Positions 30,483 through 38,820 of a stretch of DNA of 64,000 nt are shown here, piece after piece. The notes beneath the pieces were generated by a model that had not been told where the DNA came from, made no database searches, and saw nothing but the letters and a program-made list of their open reading frames with translations. The DNA is from Actinobaculum suis. Its GTDB lineage: Bacteria; Actinomycetota; Actinomycetes; Actinomycetales; Actinomycetaceae. Numbering within the stretch: position 1 is the stretch's first letter; every line of letters starts with the position of its first letter. The position numbers were made by a program, and so were the translations under genes. Location of the stretch: NCBI RefSeq assembly GCF_900102025.1, contig NZ_FNAU01000003.1, forward strand, positions 122,599 to 186,598, read 5' to 3'.

Positions 30483-31959
30483 GCTTGCGGGGTTGGCGCG
30501 GATCTACGGGACCGAGGAAAGACTGGGCACGGCGGAGCCAGTTTTCGGCTTCGGTAAGCCGGCCGAGTGCGTCTTCTTCCCAGGGCGTGCCATCCACCCG
30601 GGCCGCGCCGGCCACCAAGGAAAGGGTTACCCCCGCGCATCGTGCATACAGCGCCGGCGGGGAAACCCGATATTCCAACATGCGGCAAAAACTTTCCAAA
30701 TCGTGGCGAATGTGGGGATAGCTCGCCGGAGCCAAATGCGGGAGCACAGACATATGGCCTAATAGGCACGCCCAATCATCCACGCGATAACCCGGGCCTA
30801 GGGAATCGACGTCGATAATCCCGGCTTCCAGACGACCACCTTGCACTCTCCCCCGTGTTCCCTCCTGTATTCTCCCCTGCGGCCGCGTGGACGTTGTGTT
30901 TGGAGAGGCGGGGGCAGTAGTTTCGGGAATATTCCGCAAGAAAATATTGGCTTCGTAAAAATCGCCATGTACCGGTTGGAGCGGGCCGGCCGGCACGGTG
31001 GAAAGGATTTGCCGCACCCCGTGGGCAACGGCTTCGGCGCGTGAACGGATTTGCGGTAAAGCCGTGGCTGCCGCGTGCGCATAGTGTTCCACCCGATCCG
31101 ACCACGCCGCACGCCGAGATAGTTGCATCACCGAATCCGGTAGTGCGTCTAGGGTTGCCTCCAAACTATCGAGCACCGCGCGTGCCTGCCCCAGCAGCCC
31201 GCGCCCCAACGCATTGGCCAAAGGCTCACCGGCAAGCTGAGAAATCAATACTAAGCCCTGCTCATTTTCTGCGAGCACGCGCGGAGCGGGCACGCCGGCG
31301 GCGGTGAGCATATGGTGGCGTTTTGCTAACGATCCCGCGGCCGGCGGTTTGAGCACTTTAGCGAAAGCACCCTTTCCGGCTTCGTCTACCACGCGTACTA
31401 CCGCGCGGCGGGTAGGCCGGTAGCTTTTGAGTTCGACGCCGACCCGCTTCCCCAACAGTTCACTCATCTTTCGCGGGGAACACGCTACCGCTAAGGCAGG
31501 TAATTCTGGATCATAAGGGTATTCCCACAGGGTTACCTGCACCCCGCCATGCGTCATATGTTTTAGGAAAGGTAAATCCGGGCGGCTTAATTGTGCCGTG
31601 GAGGCGCACACATATTTTTCTTCCGTAGCGGTTGCGGTAGCTGCTGCGGAAGGTCCTGCCCCACCCGCGAAATTATTACTCGCACCGGAACGTACGGCCG
31701 CCCCTGTTGGAACTTTCGGGAGATCTCTCGCGGCAGTGCCCATACTTGCGCCAGGATTAGCCCCCGCGGCATATCCCACTTCCGCTGTCACTACCACTTG
31801 ATATCCCACGGTAACGCCTGCACCCGGGCGGTGATGTACAGAGTGGACGGCCCAGCTATGCACGGCACGAGGAGCGTACGCCACGGCGAGCATAGCCCCT
31901 GCTTCCCCGCTTGTAAGCAAGGCGAGAGCCTGTGCTTCACCACCGTCCGTTATCGCCAT
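30475..31959 (-). CDS. Aminoglycoside-phosphotransferase-fold kinase, substrate unknown
   Basis: From the ATG at 31959 (a TTG 18 bases upstream is also possible; neither has a good ribosome binding site) the protein has 494 residues. The C-terminal half has the APH/choline-kinase signature: PVHGDFYEANIFL (catalytic HGDxxxxN near residue 345) and IIDVDSLGPGYRVDDWACL (metal-binding Asp). The N-terminal 200 residues hold a HSVHHRPGAGVTVGYQVVV strand and a VTLWEYPYDPELPAL segment, as in actinobacterial phosphotransferases of unknown substrate. A Pro/Thr/Arg-rich insert separates the two catalytic motifs. No resistance role is implied. Confidence 0.75.
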   Translation of the reverse strand: MAITDGGEAQALALLTSGEAGAMLAVAYAPRAVHSWAVHSVHHRPGAGVTVGYQVVVTAEVGYAAGANPGASMGTAARDLPKVPTGAAVRSGASNNFAGGAGPSAAATATATEEKYVCASTAQLSRPDLPFLKHMTHGGVQVTLWEYPYDPELPALAVACSPRKMSELLGKRVGVELKSYRPTRRAVVRVVDEAGKGAFAKVLKPPAAGSLAKRHHMLTAAGVPAPRVLAENEQGLVLISQLAGEPLANALGRGLLGQARAVLDSLEATLDALPDSVMQLSRRAAWSDRVEHYAHAAATALPQIRSRAEAVAHGVRQILSTVPAGPLQPVHGDFYEANIFLRNIPETTAPASPNTTSTRPQGRIQEGTRGRVQGGRLEAGIIDVDSLGPGYRVDDWACLLGHMSVLPHLAPASYPHIRHDLESFCRMLEYRVSPPALYARCAGVTLSLVAGAARVDGTPWEEDALGRLTEAENWLRRAQSFLGPVDPRQPRKLR

Positions 31960-32141
31960 ACATATATTGTGCCCCAACTTTCAGAACCGACGTCGATGCC
32001 CCGGGGCGCGCCTCCCATTTCTTGCCGCTACCAGGCAATAGAGCATAAATTAGCTCCGCTTTGGTGGGACCGAAGTTTGTACATGTAAGTGTGCATATGC
32101 GAGATTCCAGCAGAATTTACAACTCCGCTGGTAACAGATTC

Positions 32142-32298
32142 GGCGGGCCGGCGCTGGCACATATGGGAAAGCACTGCAGAAACTGGCCGGCAGCATAAGC
32201 GGGCCGGCGCTAGCAAAGACAGGCCTGCGCTGGCAAAAATGCGCAGGCACGGCAGAAGCGGACCGACACGGCAGTAATTACCGCCCGCGCCGGCCCGC
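32142..32298. repeat. GCGGGCCGGCGCT repeats and matching inverted copy
   Basis: GCGGGCCGGCGCT occurs at about 32143 and 32199, with a degenerate form near 32222, and its complement GCGCCGGCCCGC at 32287-32298, so long hairpins are possible. They fill the gap between the lipoprotein gene at 32388 and the phosphotransferase gene. Nothing coding was seen at 31960-32387. The hairpin may end transcription of the lipoprotein gene. Confidence 0.6.
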
Positions 32299-32387
32299 TT
32301 CTGTTAGCTATATTTATAGCCTTTTAAGCGCCCTTTTACAGGCCCTTCAGGTTTGCCTGTCCAGTTTCGCTGCCACTATGTAGCTAT

Positions 32388-33677
32388 CTACAAACTGGGC
32401 GGCAATTTCGATAGGTCCACCTCCCCGCGGGGTATGTCTTTGTTTATCATTGTCGGCTCGTAGACCATGGGCCCCACCACGAATCCCCGAATAGCCGGCA
32501 CATCCACTCTCGGAACAGTAAACCACTTCCCACTCGGGGCGTGCAGAACGAAGTCTCCCTCGTTAGCGCTCACGGCAAGATAATCTCCAGCAGATCGCTT
32601 TAGCCACCAGAAATCAGATCCCCGCTCACTTTGCAGATCGGTTATCTGCGGTTCGCCGGTTTCCGGAACCACCCACGTAGGGTAGGAAGGACTGGTTGGA
32701 TATATAGTTTCCGACACGAACAAATGATGCGCAGTAGCAGCTATATCATCAACTCGATTCATTGGTTCTAACCGCGGATCAAGAGGTACAGGCGCCCCAG
32801 TTTCACTGTCATACTGACGCAGTATCACTTGATCTGTACCCGGCGTGCCAAGCGCCGTAGTCACTACGGTTCCATTCCACTTGGCGAGGGATCCCGTTAC
32901 ACTTTCCCCAATGTGTTGGATCTCGCCAGTATGAAGGTTGTACCGATCGAGATTGGACTTTTCGCGCTGTGAGTAACCAAACCACAACCAGTCACCATCG
33001 AATAAGAATGACTTATAGAGAAAACTGCCATTCTCGAATGCATTACCTTCTGGCGCACTTACAAGCTCAACCGGATCACCACCTGCTTGTAAATCCCACA
33101 ACCGCACACGGACGGGCTCCGCCGGAGCCAGATTCCCCTCTATGGAAGAAGCAATAACCAGGAAACGACCATTCCCCACTACATGGCAAATTTGATCCAT
33201 ACCTTCCAGCGTTAAGAGTTTCCGCTCGGACCCATCGGCACCATGCCATACAACATCACGCGTTGGAAGCGTAGGAGGTCGCCCTTCACGATCGGCCTTA
33301 TTTACCTCATCCAAACTAAAGGGAACCTCGGCCAAAAATCCAGAATCATCAGCCCAAATAACATCTTTATCCGCCATGTTTGGAGCTGCCCAATCAGGAC
33401 GCTTCTGCACCGCGGAATCCGTATATTGCGCCGGAACTGATACTTCCTGCATCTCATAGATGGGTGCTTCGCGGAAGCGGCGCAACTGCTCCGCACTCAG
33501 CTCCGGAGGCGGATTGTACCCATCAATATAGGCTTCGGAGGGATACGCCGAGGGCGTGGTGCTATGGCCAGTCATATCCGCGTTCTTCTCGCTTTTCGGG
33601 TTGCAGGCCGAAAGCCCGAGGCCCAGACACAGCGCCAAACCCAACGATATACTTTTATACACCCCTCGATTTACCAT
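32388..33677 (-). CDS. Predicted lipoprotein, paralogue A (unknown function)
   Basis: This 429-residue protein has a lipoprotein signal: basic MVNRGVYK, a hydrophobic core and the lipobox LSAC with Cys25. The mature part has a 110-residue variable N-terminal region and then a repetitive beta-rich domain with TRDVVWHGADGS, RVRLWDLQAGG, FDGDWLWFGYS, LDRYNLHTGEIQHI and KWNGTVVTT. The spaced WD/TGE/WNGT segments resemble a beta-propeller. I do not recognise the family. AGGGG lies six bases before the ATG. Homologous to the frameshifted gene at 35333-36365. Confidence 0.7.
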   Translation of the reverse strand: MVNRGVYKSISLGLALCLGLGLSACNPKSEKNADMTGHSTTPSAYPSEAYIDGYNPPPELSAEQLRRFREAPIYEMQEVSVPAQYTDSAVQKRPDWAAPNMADKDVIWADDSGFLAEVPFSLDEVNKADREGRPPTLPTRDVVWHGADGSERKLLTLEGMDQICHVVGNGRFLVIASSIEGNLAPAEPVRVRLWDLQAGGDPVELVSAPEGNAFENGSFLYKSFLFDGDWLWFGYSQREKSNLDRYNLHTGEIQHIGESVTGSLAKWNGTVVTTALGTPGTDQVILRQYDSETGAPVPLDPRLEPMNRVDDIAATAHHLFVSETIYPTSPSYPTWVVPETGEPQITDLQSERGSDFWWLKRSAGDYLAVSANEGDFVLHAPSGKWFTVPRVDVPAIRGFVVGPMVYEPTMINKDIPRGEVDLSKLPPSL

Positions 33678-34066
33678 AGAAAACCCCTATATCCCATAAC
33701 CGCCATATGGCGCACGATCGTCCGGTCTGCCGGATACCCCTTCGGGGAATAGTCCACCCCAGCCGGAATTGACATTTTTACAGCTAGAGGGTGGCCCCTT
33801 CGTGAGGTCAGCATTTGCCCTGTTCTTAAAGGTCGAAATGTGACTACGAGGAACCGAGGAAAACCGAATTGTCTTACGCATTTTCCATCCTCCCATTCAC
33901 GGGTGCATGTGACCTTAACCTGGCCCGAGTCTGATCTCAAAAGATTCCGTCACCCTTGACGGCAATGACTCACAAGTCGTGCACCCAACGCGCTACGCGC
34001 CACCATTGTGACTTGCAACAATTATTTTACCGTTAGAGAACAGATTTTAACCCGACTTAGTTCTTT

Positions 34067-34083
34067 GTTACCAAACTGTTACC
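34067..34083. promoter_or_regulatory. GTTAC-N6-GTTAC direct repeat
   Basis: Two 8-bp near-repeats (TTGTTACC and CTGTTACC) are separated by AAA, giving GTTAC half-sites with an 11-bp period. MtrA and GlnR boxes in other actinobacteria have this kind of half-site spacing, and mtrA is in this window. It lies 90 bp upstream of the deaminase gene and 390 bp upstream of lipoprotein A. The rest of 33678-34170 is relatively AT-rich with no gene I accept. Confidence 0.35.
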
Positions 34084-34170
34084 GCAGATTATTCAGAACC
34101 AACCCTCAACGTTAATTTCAGTTCGCCCGCCCATTCCACGTTCCTCCCTGGATAATGCGATGATGGGGAG

Positions 34171-35211
34171 GTGCGAGATTTACAATTTCTTCCGAAAACC
34201 CATCTGCATCTGCATTTCACTGGTTCGATGAGTGTGCCCACGCTGGCGAGTATGGCCCGCGAACAAGGGCGGCGTTTGCCGGAAAACCTCACGGACAATG
34301 TGGCCTTGCATGTGCCTGCTGATCAGCGGGGCTGGTTCCGTTTCCAGCGTTCGTACGACGCTGCCCGCGCAGTTGTTCGTTCCGAGGCGTCTATGCGGCG
34401 AATCGTACGCGAAGCAGCGGCCGCTGATGCAGCCGAAGGTTCGCGCCGGTTAGAAATCCAGATTGATCCCACGAGTTATGCGCCGTTCGTAGGCGGGATT
34501 ACTCCGGCTTTGGAAATTGTGCTTGACGAAGCTAAAAAGGCGCAGGCCAGCACCGGCGTGGAGGTGGGAGTGATCGTGGCGGCTTCCCGCATCCGCCACC
34601 CGCTGGATGCGCGCACGCTCGCCCGTTTAGCTGCACGCTATGCCGGTGACGGACCGGGCGAAGTGATCGGTTTTGGTCTTTCTAATGATGAGCGGCGCGG
34701 CAATGTGGCCGATTGGGGCCCAGCCTTCCGAATTGCGGCCCGTGCGGGTTTGAAATCCGTCCCGCACAGTGGCGAATTGCGCGGCCCGCGGGCAATTCGG
34801 GAAACCATCGAATATTTACATCCGGACCGTTTGGGGCATGGCGTGCGCGCGGCGGAAGATCCTGCCCTCCTGGAGCAAATCGTGGCGGCCGGAATCAGTT
34901 TGGAAGTGTGCCCGGCATCGAACATTTCCCTCGGGGTGTACCCGGAAGAAGAGGCAGTACCGCTACGCACTTTGTACGACGCCGGAGCCGAGATCGCCCT
35001 GGGCGCCGACGATCCTCTCCTCTTCCTTTCCCGGCTCACTGACCAATACGAAATGGCACGGCGGCTAGGGTTTTCGGATCCGGAACTCGCGGAATTGGCG
35101 CGGCGTTCTATTCGGGCCAGCTTCGCTTCCGAAAACTCGAAACGCACCTGGTTGGCCGAGGTCGATGACTGGTTAAAAACGCCGCCAAATACTAAGCCTA
35201 CCGAGGGCTAA
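34171..35211 (+). CDS. add: Adenosine deaminase family protein
   Basis: Enzymes of this family deaminate adenosine to inosine with a catalytic zinc. The 346-residue product shows the ligand pair in THLHLHFTGS (His13, His15), the PHSGELRGP loop (usually HAGE), RLGHGVRAAED, CPASNISLGV and GADDPLLF with the metal-binding Asp-Asp. HSGE and GADDP replace the more usual HAGE and STDDP, so specificity could differ. The only in-frame start before the zinc motif is GTG at 34171, which directly abuts a GGGGAGG sequence. A GATAAT ending 14 bp upstream suggests a very short leader. Confidence 0.8.
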   Translation: MRDLQFLPKTHLHLHFTGSMSVPTLASMAREQGRRLPENLTDNVALHVPADQRGWFRFQRSYDAARAVVRSEASMRRIVREAAAADAAEGSRRLEIQIDPTSYAPFVGGITPALEIVLDEAKKAQASTGVEVGVIVAASRIRHPLDARTLARLAARYAGDGPGEVIGFGLSNDERRGNVADWGPAFRIAARAGLKSVPHSGELRGPRAIRETIEYLHPDRLGHGVRAAEDPALLEQIVAAGISLEVCPASNISLGVYPEEEAVPLRTLYDAGAEIALGADDPLLFLSRLTDQYEMARRLGFSDPELAELARRSIRASFASENSKRTWLAEVDDWLKTPPNTKPTEG

Positions 35212-35302
35212 ACCCGCCGAAAGATACACCCACCGCAGCACCGAAAACTAGCAGTACAAGGCGTCCGGACTAGGCACCGTGCCACCGCAAGGCACCGCAT
35301 TA

Positions 35303-35340
35303 TTGCAACGGCTAGCTTTATTGTTGCAACGGCTAGCTTT
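35303..35340. repeat. 17-bp tandem repeat containing the lipoprotein B stop codon
   Basis: TTGCAACGGCTAGCTTT occurs at 35303-35319 and 35324-35340, a 21-bp period. The second copy includes the stop (TAG on the minus strand) of the lipoprotein B gene, and further in-frame stops follow in the downstream copy. Confidence 0.85.
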
Positions 35341-36365
35341 GTGCGGTGAGCAATGGGCCGTGTAGGCCTTCGCCAATTATTTTGGCGTCCAACTTGCACC
35401 AGTTTCCGCTCGGCAAGTGCAGTGCCATTGTTCCTTCTTCTACCGCGACCGGTAAGTATTCGCCTACCGGTTGCCCGATCTTCCACCCCTCGGGAGCGGG
35501 TGAGGCGACCGGGTCCACATATTTCGCTTCGCCCGTGGCCGGTATTATCCACTGCACATCCCCACTGCCTTCCGAAAGCACGCTTTCGGTAACCACCAGG
35601 TATTCTGGGCTTGCTTTGGAACTACGCGCGGAGTTCAGGCCGAGATCATGCGGGGTTGCTACGAAACTACTTACGAAGTTCAGGCCGGCCAGTCTTTCAT
35701 CCAGGGGAAGCTTTTCTCCACTGCTGGCGTCGAACTGCTGAAGCTTCTCCCCACGAGTTTTGGTTCCCGCCTCGTTTTCGGCGCTTCCGGCGGCATTTGC
35801 GGTATTCCCGGTAGGGCCTTGCGCGTCGACCGTGGCCACCACGGTGCCGTTCCAGAAAGCTAGATTCCCGCCGGAGTAGGAAAGACCATCGGCGATATGT
35901 TCACGTTCTCCGGTAGATAGTTGCAGGCGGTCCAGGTGGGTACCGTTAGCATCTGAATAGGCGAACCAGAACCAGTCACCAATAAATACCATCGCATCAG
36001 CGATATAGTTGCCTCTCTCCCCCGTATCCATGCTGGGTGCATCCACCAGTACTCGCGGCCCTTTCTCCAGCTGTTCTAGATCCCAAAGCTGGAGCCGCAG
36101 GGGACTAGCATTTTGTGGTTCCGTTTGCCAGGCCGTATCGGTAATCGCCAAGTAGCGCCCATCCCCGCGCGCGCCTACAATACTGCTCACACCTTCTAAG
36201 CTGTAAAGCGTGTGGTTTTCGTGCGCGCTATGCCAAACAACATCGCGCGGTGCCAGTTCGCTGGGTGGAGTATTTTGAGCCGCCGATTTTACTACAACCG
36301 CCCAGTCCCGTGGCAAAAACTATGACGCTCACCCACGCTATAAAACCGGTGTATTTCTTGCCCAT
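35333..36365 (-). pseudogene. Lipoprotein paralogue B, interrupted by a one-base frameshift
   Basis: From ATG 36365 the sequence encodes a lipoprotein signal (MGKKYTGFIAWV, hydrophobic core, LGGC with Cys24). It then hits a run of four A (plus-strand T 36287-36290). The rest of the gene, through the stop at 35333, is open in another frame. Removing one A joins GGCSK to SAAQNTPPSELAPRDVVWH, continuing in register with paralogue A. The body shares RDVVWH, LQLWDLEQ, FIGDWFWFAYS, LDRLQLSTGEREHI and FWNGTVVAT with A, but lacks A's 110-residue N-terminal region. Either a genuine frameshift, a sequencing error, or slippage at A4. The only start for the body alone is a TTG that would give a cytoplasmic protein. 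Confidence 0.75.
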
Positions 36366-36463
36366 GGGTAATCACACCTCTCTGTGTTGGGGCGGTCCTA
36401 TCCCCCGACCCTGATGACAGCGTAACGCCGTCTGTAACCCACCGAGAAGAAAAATGCGATTTC

Positions 36464-36479
36464 GTTACGGAACTGTAAC
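36464..36479. promoter_or_regulatory. GTTAC-N6-GTAAC box upstream of lipoprotein B
   Basis: GTTAC (36464-36468) and GTAAC (36475-36479) have the same 6-bp spacing as the box at 34067. A second pair, GTAAC-N7-GTAAC, lies at 36422-36438. They sit 57-115 bp upstream of the lipoprotein B start and downstream of murB. MtrA or GlnR binding is speculative. Confidence 0.35.
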
Positions 36480-36495
36480 TGGTACGCCCGCCGCT

Positions 36496-37656
36496 TTATA
36501 GTTCCCCGCCGAGCACCACTGGTTCAGGTTCAAGATGAACACCGAAGCGAGCTTCTACGCCCGCCTGGATTTCGCGCGCCAGGGCGCGAATATCAGCAGC
36601 GGTGGCCTGGCCGCGATTGGTCAAGGCGAGAGTGTGGCGCGTGGATAGCCGGGCTTGCCCCTGCCCGTAGCCTTTGCCAAACCCGGCGTGTTCAATCAGC
36701 CAGGCCGCAGAAGTTTTCACGAGGCCCGGATGCACGGGGGCTCCGGTGTTGAAAGTAGTTTTTTCGGTGTCGTGGACTTCGTAACGCGGCGCTGTTTCCG
36801 GCAGTTTCGCGGCTTGTGCGGTGGTCATCACCGGGTTCGTGAAGAAACTGCCCAGCGAGTAGGTGTCGCGGTCGGCGTCGTCGAGCACCATGCCTTTCGC
36901 CCGGCGCACCTCTAGCACCGCGCTTCGCACCTCGCGCATTGGTACCCGTGCTCCTAGTTCAACACCCAGCGTGGTGGCTAGTTGCTGGTAGCGGATCGGT
37001 TCCGAAAGCGCGGAAATACCGGTTTGGAAATCAACGGCGAGCACGATGTAGCGCGGGCTGGGGCCCCACGTACGCAAGGTTTCTTTCAGGAGGGAGTTGC
37101 GGTACCCGAAGTTGAGATCAGCAGAAAAGAGGGTGCGGATGTTACCGGTGGCGCGGTCGTAGACTCGCACGCTGGCTACCACGGCCGCAACTTCTTGCCC
37201 GTATGCACCAATATTTTGCACGGGCGCCGCGCCCACCACACCGGGAATCCCCGAAAGCGCTTCCACTCCGGTCCATTCGCGTTTAATCGCTTCCACCACG
37301 AATTCATCCCAAGGAGTGCCGGGGAGCACACGGAAATTCGCGCCGGCGCAGGCATTAGCGCTTTGGAGCGTAATACCGCGGCGCATATCACGTACGACGA
37401 CGCCGTTCCACGGAGCATCGTCGGCGAGCACATTGGAGCCACCCCCTAAAACCAGCACCGGGGTGCCCTGGGCATCGGCTTCGCGTACAGCTTCTACTAC
37501 TTCCGCTTCGCTATGCGCCGCGCGGACTTCGTGCACCGGCCCGCCCACGCCAATCGTAGTGAGCTCGGCGAAAGTACGCGCACCGGGCCGGATTCGGGTA
37601 GATTGCACCGGCGGTACTAGCGGGGTTTGTGCCGCCTGCCCATCCGCGGCGTTCAT
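36496..37656 (-). CDS. murB: UDP-N-acetylenolpyruvoylglucosamine reductase
   Basis: MurB reduces UDP-GlcNAc-enolpyruvate to UDP-MurNAc in cytoplasmic peptidoglycan synthesis, with FAD. Motifs: TTIGVGGPVHEVRAA, the FAD-binding VLVLGGGSNVLADDAPWNG, GVEALSGIPGVVGAAPVQNIGAYG, and YRNSLLKETL with the catalytic Ser. From the ATG at 37656 it is 386 residues; a GTG at 37683 is equally possible. Neither has a clear ribosome binding site. Longer in-frame sequence overlaps the rpmG terminator and was rejected. Confidence 0.93.
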   Translation of the reverse strand: MNAADGQAAQTPLVPPVQSTRIRPGARTFAELTTIGVGGPVHEVRAAHSEAEVVEAVREADAQGTPVLVLGGGSNVLADDAPWNGVVVRDMRRGITLQSANACAGANFRVLPGTPWDEFVVEAIKREWTGVEALSGIPGVVGAAPVQNIGAYGQEVAAVVASVRVYDRATGNIRTLFSADLNFGYRNSLLKETLRTWGPSPRYIVLAVDFQTGISALSEPIRYQQLATTLGVELGARVPMREVRSAVLEVRRAKGMVLDDADRDTYSLGSFFTNPVMTTAQAAKLPETAPRYEVHDTEKTTFNTGAPVHPGLVKTSAAWLIEHAGFGKGYGQGQARLSTRHTLALTNRGQATAADIRALAREIQAGVEARFGVHLEPEPVVLGGEL

Positions 37657-37726
37657 TTCAGGTTCAGGAATTTCGCACGTCACACCGCCCAGCTTACTCG
37701 GTAGCGGGCTGGTTCTGGGGCACAAA

Positions 37727-37774
37727 AAAGTGGCGGCCTGCTCACTGTTGTTTGTGCGAGCAGTTCGCCACTTT
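37727..37774 (-). terminator. rpmG terminator
   Basis: Outer arms 37727-37735 and 37766-37774 (AAAGTGGCG with CGCCACTTT) and inner arms 37738-37743 with 37758-37763 form one long stem. On the minus strand it ends in TTTTTTG. It lies 54 bp past the rpmG stop and before murB. Confidence 0.88.
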
Positions 37775-37828
37775 ACGGAACTCTGTGGTTCCAAGCTATA
37801 TTGTTATTTCCGCCTGAACGGTGAAGTA

Positions 37829-37999
37829 TTAGCGGGTTTCGCGGTGCGGCGTGGATGCGTTGCACCGGGCGCAGTACTTCTTCAGCTCCAGCCGATCCGG
37901 CGTATTGCGTCGGTTCTTCTTGGTGATGTAATTGCGCTCCTTGCAGTTGGTGCACGCAAGGGTGATCTTCGGGCGCACATCAGCAGACTTGCTCGCCAT
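37829..37999 (-). CDS. rpmG: 50S ribosomal protein L33
   Basis: This 56-residue protein begins [20 protein letters not shown] and contains two CXXC pairs (Cys16/19 and Cys43/46), the zinc-binding form of L33, plus [21 protein letters not shown]. It is too short for many gene callers. An AGGAG-type site precedes the ATG. It lies just downstream of the tRNA-Met gene, as in many actinobacteria where tRNAs precede rpmG and murB. Confidence 0.96.
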   Translation of the reverse strand: MASKSADVRPKITLACTNCKERNYITKKNRRNTPDRLELKKYCARCNASTPHRETR

Positions 38000-38053
38000 T
38001 TCCTTTGCTCCTCCGAGTTTTCCGACGACTTAGCGACTCTAAATCTTGAGTAG

Positions 38054-38127
38054 TAGCGGAGGCGGGGATTGAACCCGCGACCTCACGATTATGAGTCGTG
38101 CGCTCTGACCATCTGAGCTACCCCGCC
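38054..38127 (-). tRNA. tRNA-Met (CAT)
   Basis: A 74-nt cloverleaf on the minus strand: acceptor GGCGGGG with CTCCGCT, anticodon loop CTCATAA giving CAT, T-loop TTCAATC, discriminator A. The anticodon stem lacks the three G-C pairs of initiator tRNA, so it is probably elongator Met. No CCA is encoded. Confidence 0.93.
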
Positions 38128-38149
38128 GCGTATCACTGCTAGGCAGTGA

Positions 38150-38225
38150 TGGAGCCCCGAGAGAGAATCGAACTCTCGACCTTTTCCTTACCATGGAAAC
38201 GCTCTGCCGACTGAGCTATCGGGGC
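38150..38225 (-). tRNA. tRNA-Thr (GGT)
   Basis: A minus-strand cloverleaf with acceptor GCCCCGA and TCGGGGC, anticodon loop ATGGTAA giving GGT, T-loop TTCGATT, discriminator T and an encoded CCA at 38150-38152. Confidence 0.95.
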
Positions 38226-38299
38226 TAAGGGATGCTCGCACAAAAACCAGGATTAGCTCCTAGCTTCCGCGCTGGGTATCCCAGGCGCTTTCGCGTCCG

Positions 38300-38381
38300 T
38301 GGCGGGTGTAGGATTCGAACCTACGAAGCGTAACGCATCTGATTTACAGTCAGGTCCCTTTGGCCGCTCGGGAAACCCGCC
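38300..38381 (-). tRNA. tRNA-Tyr (GTA)
   Basis: An 82-nt class II tRNA on the minus strand: acceptor GGCGGGT with ACCCGCC, anticodon loop CTGTAAA giving GTA, a long variable arm, T-loop TTCGAAT and discriminator A. CCA is not encoded. It heads a Tyr-Thr-Met-rpmG cluster. Confidence 0.94.
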
Positions 38382-38616
38382 ATGTGCTCCGTACTCCCGG
38401 AGGCACCAGATGAGAGTACCAGGCCCTCCCCCACCCCTGTCAAACTATTTACCCCTTACGTGGCGAGCTACACTTTTTCGCAATCCCGGCCGCCGCCGGT
38501 CGGCCCGGCCCGGCGGCGCCACACGAGCTGACACAACGGTACAGCCCGGGCTTGCGCCCAACAGCATCCGGATCACCTCCGGCAATCACGCACGGGCTAA
38601 CACACGGGCTTGTACC

Positions 38617-38651
38617 AAGTGGTGCCCGGGTTTACAGCCCGGGCACCACTT
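38617..38651. terminator. 14-bp perfect stem-loop downstream of lplA
   Basis: Arms 38617-38630 and 38638-38651 (AAGTGGTGCCCGGG) are perfect complements with a 7-nt loop and no U-tract. It lies about 150 bp past the lplA stop and before the tRNA-Tyr gene. The rest of the 417-bp gap 38382-38798 holds short repeats and no gene. Confidence 0.55.
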
Positions 38652-38670
38652 CGCGGCCTTGCCACCAACC

Positions 38671-38820
38671 CCTTAGAGCACGCACCTGCAGTCCTTAGAG
38701 CACGCACCTGCAGCCCTAGGGAAGGCCGCCACTGGCAACACACCCAACGTCGCAACAGGGCAAGCGCTCGCAGCCCTTAAGGAAGGTGCTTGCAGCCTTT
38801 AGGGCAAGCGCTTGATCCAC
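38671..38820. repeat. 22-bp repeats downstream of and into the lplA 3' end
   Basis: CCTTAGAGCACGCACCTGCAG occurs at 38671-38691 and 38693-38713. Closer to lplA, related units of about 22 bp (minus strand AGCGCTTGCCCT and AAGGCTGCAAG variants) include the lplA stop and last codons. Confidence 0.65.

Noticed and set aside
30475..31959. Aminoglycoside resistance gene
   Set aside because: Only the general APH fold is present. The N-terminal domain and context fit actinobacterial phosphotransferases of unknown substrate.
33671..33940. 89-codon minus-strand frame upstream of lipoprotein A
   Set aside because: It overlaps the lipoprotein start and ribosome binding site, has no family features, and its composition matches non-coding sequence.
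37657..37794. Longer N-terminus for murB
   Set aside because: The extension runs back through the rpmG terminator hairpin and resembles no MurB.
38054..38127. Initiator tRNA-fMet
   Set aside because: The anticodon stem lacks three consecutive G-C pairs and the first acceptor position is G-U, not the initiator C-A mismatch.
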